Assembly: GCA_964367685.1 (NCBI GenBank)
Contig: CAYIYM010000040.1
Coordinates: 1-17,006 of the forward strand
Length of the DNA: 17,006 bases
Source: CAUPWF01 sp964367685
Lineage (GTDB): Bacteria > Bacillota > Clostridia > Lachnospirales > Lachnospiraceae
Reading direction: 5' to 3'
The translations under genes and the position numbers were made by a program. The stretch's first letter is position 1, and every line of letters begins with the position of its first letter. Below are positions 1 through 7,515 of the stretch, piece after piece. The notes below the pieces were generated by a model. It made no database searches. It was not told where the DNA came from and saw only the letters and a program-made list of their open reading frames with translations.

Positions 1-29
1 AAACATCGAAAGCAAGTGGATGCACCCCA

Positions 30-335
30 CTAAATTCTCCACAGGAATTTCTCTAAATCTACGGTGTCATCAGAGGATACAGTGACTCCTTCTGATTCTA
101 GCATTGCTCGTTGTTGGATGATTCCCGCAACTCCGAAGTTCTTAGCTAGCTGCCCATCTGAGTAGATGACACGGTGGCAGGGTACGGAATCATCCTTGCA
201 TCCAGCCATAGCATAACCGACTACTCGACTTCGTCTTGGATTACCAGTAAGTGCTGCGATTTGCCCATAGGTGGATACAAAGCCACAAGGAATTGATTTT
301 ACCGTTTTATATATGTGATCGTATAACTCGCTCAT
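30..335 (-). CDS. MGMT-fold DNA alkyltransferase-like protein (single-domain, Cys retained)
   Basis: A 101-residue protein of the O6-alkylguanine-DNA alkyltransferase DNA-binding domain family. The motif PCHRV is at residues 52-56, so the alkyl-accepting cysteine (C53) is present. Alkyltransferase-like (ATL) proteins such as E. coli YbaZ carry Trp at this place. The FVSTYGQIA segment (residues 19-27) and RRSRVVGYAM (34-43), with the DNA-contacting arginines, match the family. It lacks the N-terminal domain of full Ada/Ogt enzymes, which are about 160 residues or more. The start at 335 is preferred over the longer ATG at 362 because AAGGAGG lies 6 nt upstream of it on the minus strand. It is probably cytoplasmic and either directly repairs alkylated guanine or flags it for nucleotide excision repair. 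It is a monocistronic gene divergent from the YhaN block. The family is sure; whether it is a true transferase is not. Confidence 0.88.
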   Translation of the reverse strand: MSELYDHIYKTVKSIPCGFVSTYGQIAALTGNPRRSRVVGYAMAGCKDDSVPCHRVIYSDGQLAKNFGVAGIIQQRAMLESEGVTVSSDDTVDLEKFLWRI

Positions 336-387
336 TTGTGCCTCCTTATTTTTCCTAAGCATTTCAATGATGCATAGATATGAATAA

Positions 388-416
388 ATAATACTTTAAT
401 TTTAGCGACAAGGCAA
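388..416 (-). promoter_or_regulatory. Probable sigma-A promoter of the MGMT-like gene
   Basis: On the minus strand a -35 TTGCCT (411-416) is followed after exactly 17 nt by a -10 TATTAT (388-393). This is about 50 nt upstream of the start codon at 335. Spacing and hexamers fit a vegetative promoter. This is read by eye only. Confidence 0.55.
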
Positions 417-525
417 TACAATATGTTGCCAAATAATTTCTGTATTTTATTCCGAATAATCATCAAAAAATCATCAAAAAAATACAATTTACTTCCCAAT
501 TCAGTCTGATTTTGTGGTATTTTAT

Positions 526-578
526 AAAGAGGAGTATTTTTTGTGAAATATTCAGTCAGACAGAAGTTTTGGAGGTAG
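526..578 (+). other. Strong SD plus GTG mini-ORF (11 codons), possible remnant start of a lost sbcD-like gene or a leader peptide
   Basis: AAAGAGGAG (526-534) is a strong ribosome binding site. It is followed 8 nt later by GTG (543-545), which opens an 11-codon frame ending at TAG 576-578, just before the ATG at 584. Such a good SD in front of almost nothing suggests either a leader peptide or the preserved 5' end of a gene whose body has been deleted. The first residues (M-K-Y) are compatible with SbcD-type nucleases, which commonly begin M-K-F/Y, but three residues prove nothing. Confidence 0.3.
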
Positions 579-583
579 TTAGA

Positions 584-763
584 ATGAAAGAAGATAGTAT
601 ATTTTGTTGTAATGTACAAGATTACTACAGTCAATATGAACATGACATAACACTCGCTGGGGAGTTTATAAGAAAAGTAAGAAACTTAGATATATCAGAT
701 GATGAAAAAGCACAGATAATAGCTCGCGGTTTGCAAGCACTGCTTGGGAAGGAGCGTTTATAG
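584..763 (+). CDS. Small protein of 59 aa, possibly the C-terminal remnant of an SbcD/YhaO-type metallophosphoesterase
   Basis: A short ORF of 59 residues. The start at 584 is chosen because GGAGG (571-575) lies 8 nt upstream; an in-frame ATG at 512 has no SD. The stop codon touches the next start (TAG then ATG at 764), so translation is probably coupled to the YhaN-like ATPase. I do not recognise it with certainty. The second half (an acidic turn, then EKAQIIARGLQALLGKE) has the look, from memory, of the C-terminal tail of the SbcD-like nuclease normally encoded directly upstream of such ATPases. No metallophosphoesterase motif (D-x-H, GNHD, G-H-x-H) is found in any frame between 363 and 763. 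It may therefore be a decayed partner gene, or a small conserved protein in its own right. Confidence 0.55.
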   Translation: MKEDSIFCCNVQDYYSQYEHDITLAGEFIRKVRNLDISDDEKAQIIARGLQALLGKERL

Positions 764-3463
764 ATGAGATTTATAAGTTGCTATATCAATAACTTTGGTA
801 AGCTTTCAAATGTGTCATTTGATTTTGAGTCTGGTGTAAATATGATACAACAAGATAATGGATGGGGAAAAACTACATTTTCTGTATTCTTGAAAGCAAT
901 GCTTTTTGGTATGGAATGTAAGTTAAGAAAGTCCAAGAAAAACAGTGAACGCGAACGATACTTCCCATGGAATGGTGGCGCATATGGGGGAGAACTAGTA
1001 TTTGAAGTAGAGGGAAAGCAATATAAGATTGAACGTTACTTTAGAAAGAAAGATAGAAATGATACCTGTGTTCTTTATGATTTAACGAACAATACACAAA
1101 TAGAAGATTACAGTGAGGTTCTAGGAGAATCCATTTGGGGGATAGATCGAGATTCGTATGAAAAAACAGCATTTTTATCCTTGCAACAAACCTCCCTATT
1201 GAACGAATTTATTTCCGATAAAATGGGTGATATTAAGGAGCAAGAAAGAACCTTAGACGATTCAGAGAAAGCAATCTTAGAATTAGAAAGGAAGATGCAT
1301 GAACTTGGAAATTCTAATGGCGGAGTGTTGCATGAACTTGGAATAGCGAGAGCCAATAGCGAGACACAATTAGAAGCTGCAAGAAATAGTCGAGTGGTCG
1401 TTCAAGAAATTGAGCAATTAAAGAATGAAAAATATCAAGAATTAGAAGATGCGAAGCAGGAAAGACTAGAAGTAGAGGCGCAAGTAAAAGAACTTCGCCT
1501 ATATGGCAGAAAACGCATGTATGAGAATTTAAAAACAGAATTTGCGACAAGCAAAGACGCAGTCAATCATGCTATGGAATTCTTTAAAGGAAATATAATT
1601 GAAGCCTGGGAATTGACACAATTAGAACGTAATATTAAGTTAGCAAATCAAAAAAGTGATAAATTAAATGAAAGCTTCTTACAGCCAAATGAAGAATTAG
1701 AATACGTTGCATTGCAGAAAGCATTTATTAGAGGTGTCCCAAGTAGTGAAGAAATAAATGCAAACTATAATTTACTTCTTACAAATCATGAGCTGGAGGG
1801 ACAAATTAAACCACCAGAAAATTATGATTTGTGGAATATAGAGCGTAAAGAATTAGAAGAGCAGTATAAGACCGTGATTGGAACCGAAAATGCGGTCGAT
1901 GTGGACGAGCATATTCAACATTATAACCAAACAATGAAGTGTCAGATTCAAGAAACGGTACTAAGAGAACAGAAAGAAGTGCTAGAGCGTAAGGATCAAG
2001 AGAATAAAAAGAAGCAATCGAAAAGAAAAACCAATAGTATTTATATGGGAATGTTGTTTATTATACTAGGTGTTGTTCTTGGTGTGACTATGTTTGGATT
2101 TGGAAATGTGTTCTGGGACGTGTCTCCTGCTGTTCTATTTGGAGTGGCAGCTGCAATGGGAGGAATGTTTATAATCGTTGGGCTCATTGTGATTATGATG
2201 GCAGTAAACAGACATAATAAGAATGAGTTGGTGAATGATGAACTTGCTCATGATATGAAAGTTGTACAGGAACAACTAGATATGTGTGTGGCTGAAAAAG
2301 AAAGTAGTGCCAAGGTTTACATGACATTTTTAGGTACACTTGGAAAAGAGGATGAAGAAAATGTACTTGCAGCGCTTCTGACTGTAAAATCTCATATTCA
2401 AGATTACCGAAATTTGGTAGCTAATATTGACGGGCATATTAAAACAGTGGGTGAAGTAAGTGAAATCATTCGTAAAAATAAAGAAGTATGCTCTGTATTT
2501 GTGGAAAAATATTTAGGTCAAAACCAAGATCAAAATCAAGAATTGGATTTAAAGTACGGCCTTGATCAAATTGTTGGGATGATTCAAAGGTTTGCCGAGT
2601 TAAATGTTCAAGTAGAGAAATATGATGATATTGCAGCAGAACTAGAGGTACTAAAAGGTGCAATTGAAGCGTGCTTACGCGAGTATATGGATGAAATTCC
2701 TGAAAATTACGGAGAGGGCGCAGATATAATTAAGCGACAATTAACGATTCTTGAAGAACGATTAAGTCATACTTCTAAGATTGAAATAAGATTAGAAACA
2801 TTTGTTCAACTTAATCCAGTGCCAGAACTAGATGCCATTGTATTATCAGATGAGGCTGATGATGTTAGATTCGCCAGATTAATGTCTGAGAAAGAAGAAA
2901 TCGAGAATCGCATTGAGCAAATATTACACATCATTACAACCCTTGATAATGACAAGGAACGAGAGTTAGCAGTTGTTCGCACAATTCCAGAGGTGGAATA
3001 TCAACTAGATGATTTAGAAGCGAAGACGATAGAAGCAACCGTAGAATATAGTCGATATGAATTAGCAAAACGTTGTATGGAAGAGGCAAAAGAAGCAATG
3101 ATACAACGCTATATTGGCGATATGGCAGAGGCATTCCGTTATTACTTAGAACGATTAGGCATTGAAAATGTAAGTAATTACATTTTAGATATGTATCTAC
3201 AAGTACAAGTAAAGGTTGACGGAGAATACAAAGAAAGTCTTGTTTTGAGCCGCGGAGAGAAAGATATTGTTGAAATTTGTCTAAGAATGGCATTAATTGA
3301 GGCGGTATATAAAGATACAGAACGACCACCACTTATCCTAGATGATCCTTTTACAAATCTTGATAATGAAGGTGTGGATCTTGCTATCGAATTGGTACAT
3401 ACTATTGCGGAACGCTATCAAGTAATTTACTTTATTTGTCATGATAGCCGCGGAAGAAAATAA
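764..3463 (+). CDS. YhaN/SbcC-like AAA ATPase with coiled coils and two membrane segments
   Basis: An 899-residue SMC/Rad50-type ATPase. The N-terminal P-loop is at residues 30-38 (QDNGWGKTT), with Gln in place of the first Walker A glycine. Charged coiled-coil stretches cover roughly 150-260 and 360-425. Two hydrophobic segments (about 426-447 and 455-481) lie mid-coil, as reported for B. subtilis YhaN-like proteins, so the protein is probably membrane-tethered. A second coiled coil follows. The C-terminal ATPase half has signature LSRGEK (828-833), Walker B ILDD ending at D860-D861, and an ICHDSR switch-histidine segment at the very end. By family it should work with an SbcD/YhaO nuclease in DNA end processing, but no intact partner precedes it; only the 59-aa ORF does. 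The SD GGAAGGAG (747-754) lies inside that ORF. The ATPase family is sure; its role in repair is inferred. Confidence 0.88.
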   Translation: MRFISCYINNFGKLSNVSFDFESGVNMIQQDNGWGKTTFSVFLKAMLFGMECKLRKSKKNSERERYFPWNGGAYGGELVFEVEGKQYKIERYFRKKDRNDTCVLYDLTNNTQIEDYSEVLGESIWGIDRDSYEKTAFLSLQQTSLLNEFISDKMGDIKEQERTLDDSEKAILELERKMHELGNSNGGVLHELGIARANSETQLEAARNSRVVVQEIEQLKNEKYQELEDAKQERLEVEAQVKELRLYGRKRMYENLKTEFATSKDAVNHAMEFFKGNIIEAWELTQLERNIKLANQKSDKLNESFLQPNEELEYVALQKAFIRGVPSSEEINANYNLLLTNHELEGQIKPPENYDLWNIERKELEEQYKTVIGTENAVDVDEHIQHYNQTMKCQIQETVLREQKEVLERKDQENKKKQSKRKTNSIYMGMLFIILGVVLGVTMFGFGNVFWDVSPAVLFGVAAAMGGMFIIVGLIVIMMAVNRHNKNELVNDELAHDMKVVQEQLDMCVAEKESSAKVYMTFLGTLGKEDEENVLAALLTVKSHIQDYRNLVANIDGHIKTVGEVSEIIRKNKEVCSVFVEKYLGQNQDQNQELDLKYGLDQIVGMIQRFAELNVQVEKYDDIAAELEVLKGAIEACLREYMDEIPENYGEGADIIKRQLTILEERLSHTSKIEIRLETFVQLNPVPELDAIVLSDEADDVRFARLMSEKEEIENRIEQILHIITTLDNDKERELAVVRTIPEVEYQLDDLEAKTIEATVEYSRYELAKRCMEEAKEAMIQRYIGDMAEAFRYYLERLGIENVSNYILDMYLQVQVKVDGEYKESLVLSRGEKDIVEICLRMALIEAVYKDTERPPLILDDPFTNLDNEGVDLAIELVHTIAERYQVIYFICHDSRGRK

Positions 3464-3488
3464 AAACAAGGAAAAGGTGCGAAAAGGC

Positions 3489-4592
3489 ATGTATGATTAT
3501 TTGATAGTGGGGGCTGGTATTTATGGAGCTATCTTTGCCCATGAAATGACCAAAGCTGGAAAAACCTGCTTGGTGATAGATAAGAAAAACCATGTAGCAG
3601 GAAATATTTATACAGAAGAGATTGAGGGAATTCAAGTACATAAGTATGGAGCACACATCTTTCATACATCGGATGAGAAGGTCTGGGCCTATGTGAATCA
3701 ATTTGCTACATTCAACAATTATATCAATGCTCCAGTGGCAAATTATAAAGGAGAACTATACAATTTGCCATTTAATATGAATACGTTTAATAAGATGTGG
3801 GGAGTAATTACACCAGAAGAAGCGAAGGCAAAAATTGCCAAGCAGCGAGAGGCAGTAGCTAGTGATGAGCCTAAGAATTTAGAAGAGCAAGCACTTCGCC
3901 TAGTAGGAACGGATATTTATGAGAAGCTAATCAAAGGATATACACAGAAGCAATGGGGGAGAGCGTGTACTGAATTGCCAAGCTTTATTATTAATCGTTT
4001 GCCTGTACGTTTTACCTATGACAATAATTATTTTAACGATAGATTCCAAGGGATTCCAATTGGGGGATATACCCAAATCGTTGAGAAGTTGTTAGAGGGA
4101 ATCGAACTTAGATTAAACACTGACTTTGTGAAAGAGCGAGAAACTTACGAAGAAATCGCGAAGACTGTAATCTATACAGGGCCAATTGACGAATACTATG
4201 AATATCAATATGGAAATTTAGAGTATCGAAGTGTGAGATTTGAAACAGAAACCCTTGAGGAAGAGAACTATCAAGGGGTAGCGGTTATGAATTACACAGA
4301 TTCAGAGACACCATTTACAAGGATTATAGAACATAAACATTTTGAGTATGGAACCCAGAGTAAGACCGTGATTAGTCGTGAATATAGTGCCGAGTGGAGT
4401 GTGGGAGTAGATCCTTACTATCCAGTAAATAATGAGAAAAACAATGGCTTATATCAACAATACAAATTACTGGCAGATCAAGAGAAATGTGTAATTTTTG
4501 GAGGGAGACTTGGTGAGTATAAGTACTATGACATGGATAAGGTAATTAAATCAGCACTTGATATGGTAGAAAAGGTTTTATCACAACAATAA
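3489..4592 (+). CDS. glf: UDP-galactopyranose mutase
   Basis: A 367-residue flavoenzyme that converts UDP-galactopyranose to UDP-galactofuranose for cell-surface glycans; it is cytosolic. The Rossmann motif GAGIYG (residues 8-13) binds FAD. The KYGAHIFHT segment, the ETKQW-like YTQKQWG segment, RLPVRFTYDNNYFND and the C-terminal GRLGEYKYYDMDKVI are hallmarks of the family. Length is normal. The start at 3489 (M-Y-D-Y-L-I-V-G) fits the family N-terminus and has AAGGTG about 8 nt upstream. An in-frame ATG at 3441 would add 16 charged residues and overlap the ATPase gene. It begins 25 nt after the ATPase gene stops, so co-transcription is likely. No galactofuranosyltransferase is in the window. 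Confidence 0.95.
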   Translation: MYDYLIVGAGIYGAIFAHEMTKAGKTCLVIDKKNHVAGNIYTEEIEGIQVHKYGAHIFHTSDEKVWAYVNQFATFNNYINAPVANYKGELYNLPFNMNTFNKMWGVITPEEAKAKIAKQREAVASDEPKNLEEQALRLVGTDIYEKLIKGYTQKQWGRACTELPSFIINRLPVRFTYDNNYFNDRFQGIPIGGYTQIVEKLLEGIELRLNTDFVKERETYEEIAKTVIYTGPIDEYYEYQYGNLEYRSVRFETETLEEENYQGVAVMNYTDSETPFTRIIEHKHFEYGTQSKTVISREYSAEWSVGVDPYYPVNNEKNNGLYQQYKLLADQEKCVIFGGRLGEYKYYDMDKVIKSALDMVEKVLSQQ

Positions 4593-4620
4593 AAGGAAAT
4601 GGACATGCAAGGAGAATATA

Positions 4621-5532
4621 ATGAGTAAAGCAACTTTAGTAATTATGGCAGCAGGAATAGGAAGTAGATTTGGAGGCGGAATTAAACAACTCGAAGCAGT
4701 AGGGCCAAGTGGTGAGATCATTATGGATTATTCGATCTATGATGCAATGGAAGCTGGATTTGATAAGGTGGTATTCGTAATTCGAAAATCTTTAGAGAAG
4801 GATTTCAAAGAAGTAATTGGAGATCGCATTTCTAAGGTGGTAGAAGTGGCCTATGCTTATCAAGAGTTGGATGATATACCAGCAATTTATCAGGAGCGTT
4901 TTGCAGAACGTACAAAACCATGGGGAACAGGACAGGCAATTCTTGTTTGCAAAGATCTTGTGAATGAACCATTTCTTGTAATTAACGCAGATGATTATTA
5001 TGGGAAAGAAGCTTATGTTGAAGCATTTGCTGCACTAACGTCAGAAGCTGTAAGTGAGCAAACAATTAGCATGGTAGGCTTTGTTCTTGGTAATACCCTT
5101 AGTGAAAATGGTGGTGTGACCAGAGGTTTATGCCAGGTTGATACATCTGGATACTTATCAAAAATTGTTGAAACAAAAGATATTATTCAAGTGAATAAGA
5201 CAGCGGTAATTCGTTCGGAAAGCTCACGTGAAATCTCATTAGAAACACCAGTTTCAATGAATATGTGGGGATTGTCACCAGCGTTTATTAAGATATTGGA
5301 AACAGGATTTGAACAATTCCTTTCGGAATTAGATGACACAGATCTTACGAAGGAATATTTGTTACCAACGATTATTGGGGACTTACTGGAGAAGAAATCA
5401 TTGGCAGTCCGTGTACTTACTTCCAAAGATAAATGGTTTGGAGTTACTTACAAAGAAGACAAGGAAAGTGTAGTAGAATCGATCCGAGAGTTGATAGAAA
5501 ATGGCGTCTATCCGCAACAATTATTTAAATAA
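4621..5532 (+). CDS. Sugar-phosphate nucleotidyltransferase family protein (substrate unknown)
   Basis: A 303-residue protein of the NTP_transferase family, which activates sugar-1-phosphates as NDP-sugars. The nucleotide-binding loop AAGIGSRFGGGIKQL is at residues 10-24. PWGTGQAIL starts at 100 (the equivalent of the GTAxA base-contact loop), and NADD at 122-125 supplies the metal-binding aspartate. SMNMWGLSP is the later family block. It resembles nucleotidyltransferases of Bacteroidales and Clostridia that have no assigned substrate. GalU- or MurU-like activity would both fit the fold. The SD AAGGAG (4609-4614) lies 6 nt from the ATG. The position 28 nt after glf suggests a shared role in surface polysaccharide precursors, but this is inferred from context only. 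Confidence 0.85.
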   Translation: MSKATLVIMAAGIGSRFGGGIKQLEAVGPSGEIIMDYSIYDAMEAGFDKVVFVIRKSLEKDFKEVIGDRISKVVEVAYAYQELDDIPAIYQERFAERTKPWGTGQAILVCKDLVNEPFLVINADDYYGKEAYVEAFAALTSEAVSEQTISMVGFVLGNTLSENGGVTRGLCQVDTSGYLSKIVETKDIIQVNKTAVIRSESSREISLETPVSMNMWGLSPAFIKILETGFEQFLSELDDTDLTKEYLLPTIIGDLLEKKSLAVRVLTSKDKWFGVTYKEDKESVVESIRELIENGVYPQQLFK

Positions 5533-5597
5533 GTTCCATATTAAGAATATCCAATTGTATTCAAAATCATAAAATATAAGTAAAGGAAGAGAGTAAA

Positions 5598-6617
5598 ATG
5601 AGAGAGTATATTTTCGAAATGACCAAGAAAATTCTTGGAATTGATAGCCCAACAGGATATTGCAGAGATGTTGTTCAATTTCTAAAAGAAGAGGCAGAAA
5701 GACTAGGGTATGAAACGAGTAGCAATCAAAAAGGAAATTTATTGATTCATGTAAAAGGACTTTCAGATAAAACAGTCGGAGTATCTGGACATGTGGATAC
5801 ATTAGGATTAATGGTTCGTAGCATCAAATCAGACGGGACATTAGCATTTACCAATATTGGCGGACCAATCATTCCAACGTTAGATGCAGAGTACTGTCGC
5901 ATTATTACAAGAGATAAGAAGGTATATACTGGAACTATTCTGAGCAATTCCCCAGCAGCGCATGTATTTAAAGATGCGAGTGAATTAAAACGCGAATGTG
6001 ATAATATGCATATTCGTATTGATGAAGTCGTGAAGAGCAGAGAAGATGTTGAGAAGCTTGGAATTTGCAATGGTGATTTTATTGCGATTGATCCTAAGAC
6101 AACAATCACAGAAAGTGGATTTATTAAATCCAGATTCCTAGACGATAAGCAAAGTGTGGCGTGTTTCTTCGCAGCATTAAAGGAGATGAAAGATAAGAAG
6201 ATTACACCTGCTCACAATGTGATTTTTATCATCTCTACTTATGAAGAAGTTGGACATGGAAGTAGTCAAATACCGGCAGAAGTTAGCGAGTTACTTGCTG
6301 TAGATATGGGGTGTATAGGAACGGATTTAGAATGTACGGAATACGATGTAAGTATCTGTGCAAAAGATTCAAGTGGGCCTTATGATTATGAATTAACATC
6401 GAAGCTGATTGAATTAGCGAAAGAAAATAATTTAAGTTATGCTGTGGATATTTATCCATTCTATGGTAGTGATGTAAGTGCAGCACTTCGTGGTGGGAAT
6501 GATATCAAAGGTGCTTTGATTGGCCCTGGAGTTCATGCGTCACATGGAATGGAACGTACACATATCGAGGCAGTGGAGCATACAATTAAATTGTTATTAG
6601 CTTATCTACAATCGTAG
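5598..6617 (+). CDS. M42-family metallo-aminopeptidase
   Basis: A 339-residue dinuclear zinc/cobalt peptidase of the M42 (glutamyl/leucyl aminopeptidase, FrvX-like) family. Metal and catalytic residues are visible: H65 and D67 in GHVDTLG, the bridging D182 in RFLDDKQ, E216 and E217 in TYEEVGHGSS, D236 in AVDMG, and a C-terminal histidine in HASHGMERTH (about 313-322). Length is usual for the family. Such enzymes form large dodecameric cytosolic shells that trim peptides to amino acids. The SD AAAGGAAGAGAG precedes the ATG. The gene follows the nucleotidyltransferase by 65 nt and is the last gene before the terminator at 6657, so it is probably the distal cistron. Its substrate preference cannot be read from the sequence. 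Confidence 0.93.
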   Translation: MREYIFEMTKKILGIDSPTGYCRDVVQFLKEEAERLGYETSSNQKGNLLIHVKGLSDKTVGVSGHVDTLGLMVRSIKSDGTLAFTNIGGPIIPTLDAEYCRIITRDKKVYTGTILSNSPAAHVFKDASELKRECDNMHIRIDEVVKSREDVEKLGICNGDFIAIDPKTTITESGFIKSRFLDDKQSVACFFAALKEMKDKKITPAHNVIFIISTYEEVGHGSSQIPAEVSELLAVDMGCIGTDLECTEYDVSICAKDSSGPYDYELTSKLIELAKENNLSYAVDIYPFYGSDVSAALRGGNDIKGALIGPGVHASHGMERTHIEAVEHTIKLLLAYLQS

Positions 6618-6656
6618 AAAATAATAATAAATGTAATTGATTCATAAAAACAAATA

Positions 6657-6702
6657 GAGGTGTTGCGAAATAGATGAGAAATCATTTATCTCGTAACACC
6701 TC
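6657..6702. terminator. Bidirectional intrinsic terminator between convergent genes
   Basis: Left arm 6657-6668 (GAGGTGTTGCGA) pairs with right arm 6691-6702 (TCGTAACACCTC): 12 bp with one G-U pair. Further pairing inside (GATGA/TCATT) surrounds a GAAA loop. The plus strand continues with CATTTTATT; the minus strand continues with a T-rich tract. It therefore serves both the M42 peptidase operon and the response-regulator gene. Confidence 0.88.
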
Positions 6703-6724
6703 CATTTTATTGGCCGCAGCAAAA

Positions 6725-7510
6725 TTAAAAAAGATTGTTTTTTTCAGTTTGTAACCATGGCTTGACCCAAGGGAAATGGGGAAGTAAATTATCTAATTTA
6801 TTACTAGATGAATTAGTGGCAAGAAGTTTGTAGTAATCACATTCGATACGTTCAGTATCCAAGGCGATAGCATGCTTTTGACGTATCCAGAGTTCACCAG
6901 CACCAGCATCTTCTAATGCATTTTTTAAAATAACTAAAAGTTGCTGATATATATTTTTTTGTTTTGTGGAAAATGGAATATCAGGCCAAATCACGGTACA
7001 TATTTCGGCGGGTAATACGAATTCGCCCTGTTTTAGAAGTAAGAATGCAAGGACATCATTGGCTTTATCACGTTTCAACTCTAATTTCTTTCCACCAATC
7101 GTGACTTTGAACTCTCCCAACATGGTGGCCTTAATTCCTTCAAAGACCGCAAGGTCATTGCCAAAAAGATGGGTTAATTCACGAAGAATCTCATCTCTTG
7201 ATGCAGGTTTTAATAAATATCCAGAAGCTTTTACGGTAAATGCGTCTACAGCATAGTTAGGGTAGGCTGTAACGAAAATAATGTGAATATCTGGTTGAAT
7301 AGTTTTAAGTTCCTGGGATAATTCCACACCATTTACAGCACCCATTTCAATATCAAGAAATGCAACATCAATGTGTGTATGAATGAGACAATCGAGAGCA
7401 TCTTTGGTTGAAAGAAAGGCGTAAAGTTGATAACTAGAATCGATGGAAGCGATTTCTTCCTTAATATCATTTAAAGCAAGTGGTTCATCATCTAAAATAA
7501 GAAAGTTCAT
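6725..7510 (-). CDS. Response regulator, receiver domain plus SARP/winged-helix output
   Basis: A 261-residue two-component regulator. The receiver domain (about 2-118) has acidic D7-D8, phospho-acceptor D53 in FLDIEM, T81 in FVTAYP and K101 in YLLKPA; the YAVDAF stretch resembles LytTR-type receivers. The output half (about 130-225) is not LytTR. It is a winged helix of the OmpR/SARP type (KLELKRDKANDVLAFLLL, then WPD and KNIYQQLLVILKNAL). It is followed by a short tail rather than a full BTAD repeat domain. It is a cytosolic transcription factor. The start lies 5 nt after the kinase stop, with the SD AAAGGAG inside the end of the kinase gene, so the two are translationally coupled. Its targets are not evident. 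Confidence 0.9.
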   Translation of the reverse strand: MNFLILDDEPLALNDIKEEIASIDSSYQLYAFLSTKDALDCLIHTHIDVAFLDIEMGAVNGVELSQELKTIQPDIHIIFVTAYPNYAVDAFTVKASGYLLKPASRDEILRELTHLFGNDLAVFEGIKATMLGEFKVTIGGKKLELKRDKANDVLAFLLLKQGEFVLPAEICTVIWPDIPFSTKQKNIYQQLLVILKNALEDAGAGELWIRQKHAIALDTERIECDYYKLLATNSSSNKLDNLLPHFPWVKPWLQTEKNNLF

Positions 7511-7515
7511 AATAT

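Noticed and set aside
30..335. Alkyltransferase-like (ATL) protein lacking the acceptor residue
   Set aside because: The motif reads PCHRV, so the reactive cysteine is present; ATL proteins have Trp there.
447..459. Interrupted palindrome TTATTC-C-GAATAA as an operator
   Set aside because: It is short and entirely A/T-rich apart from the centre, and easily expected by chance in this composition.
332..643. 103-aa ORF on the minus strand
   Set aside because: It overlaps the MGMT promoter and the start of the 59-aa ORF, has no SD and a low-complexity composition. It is likely chance in AT-rich DNA.
3441..3488. Upstream ATG for glf inside the ATPase gene
   Set aside because: It adds 16 charged residues not expected before the Rossmann fold. 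The start at 3489 fits the family and has an SD.
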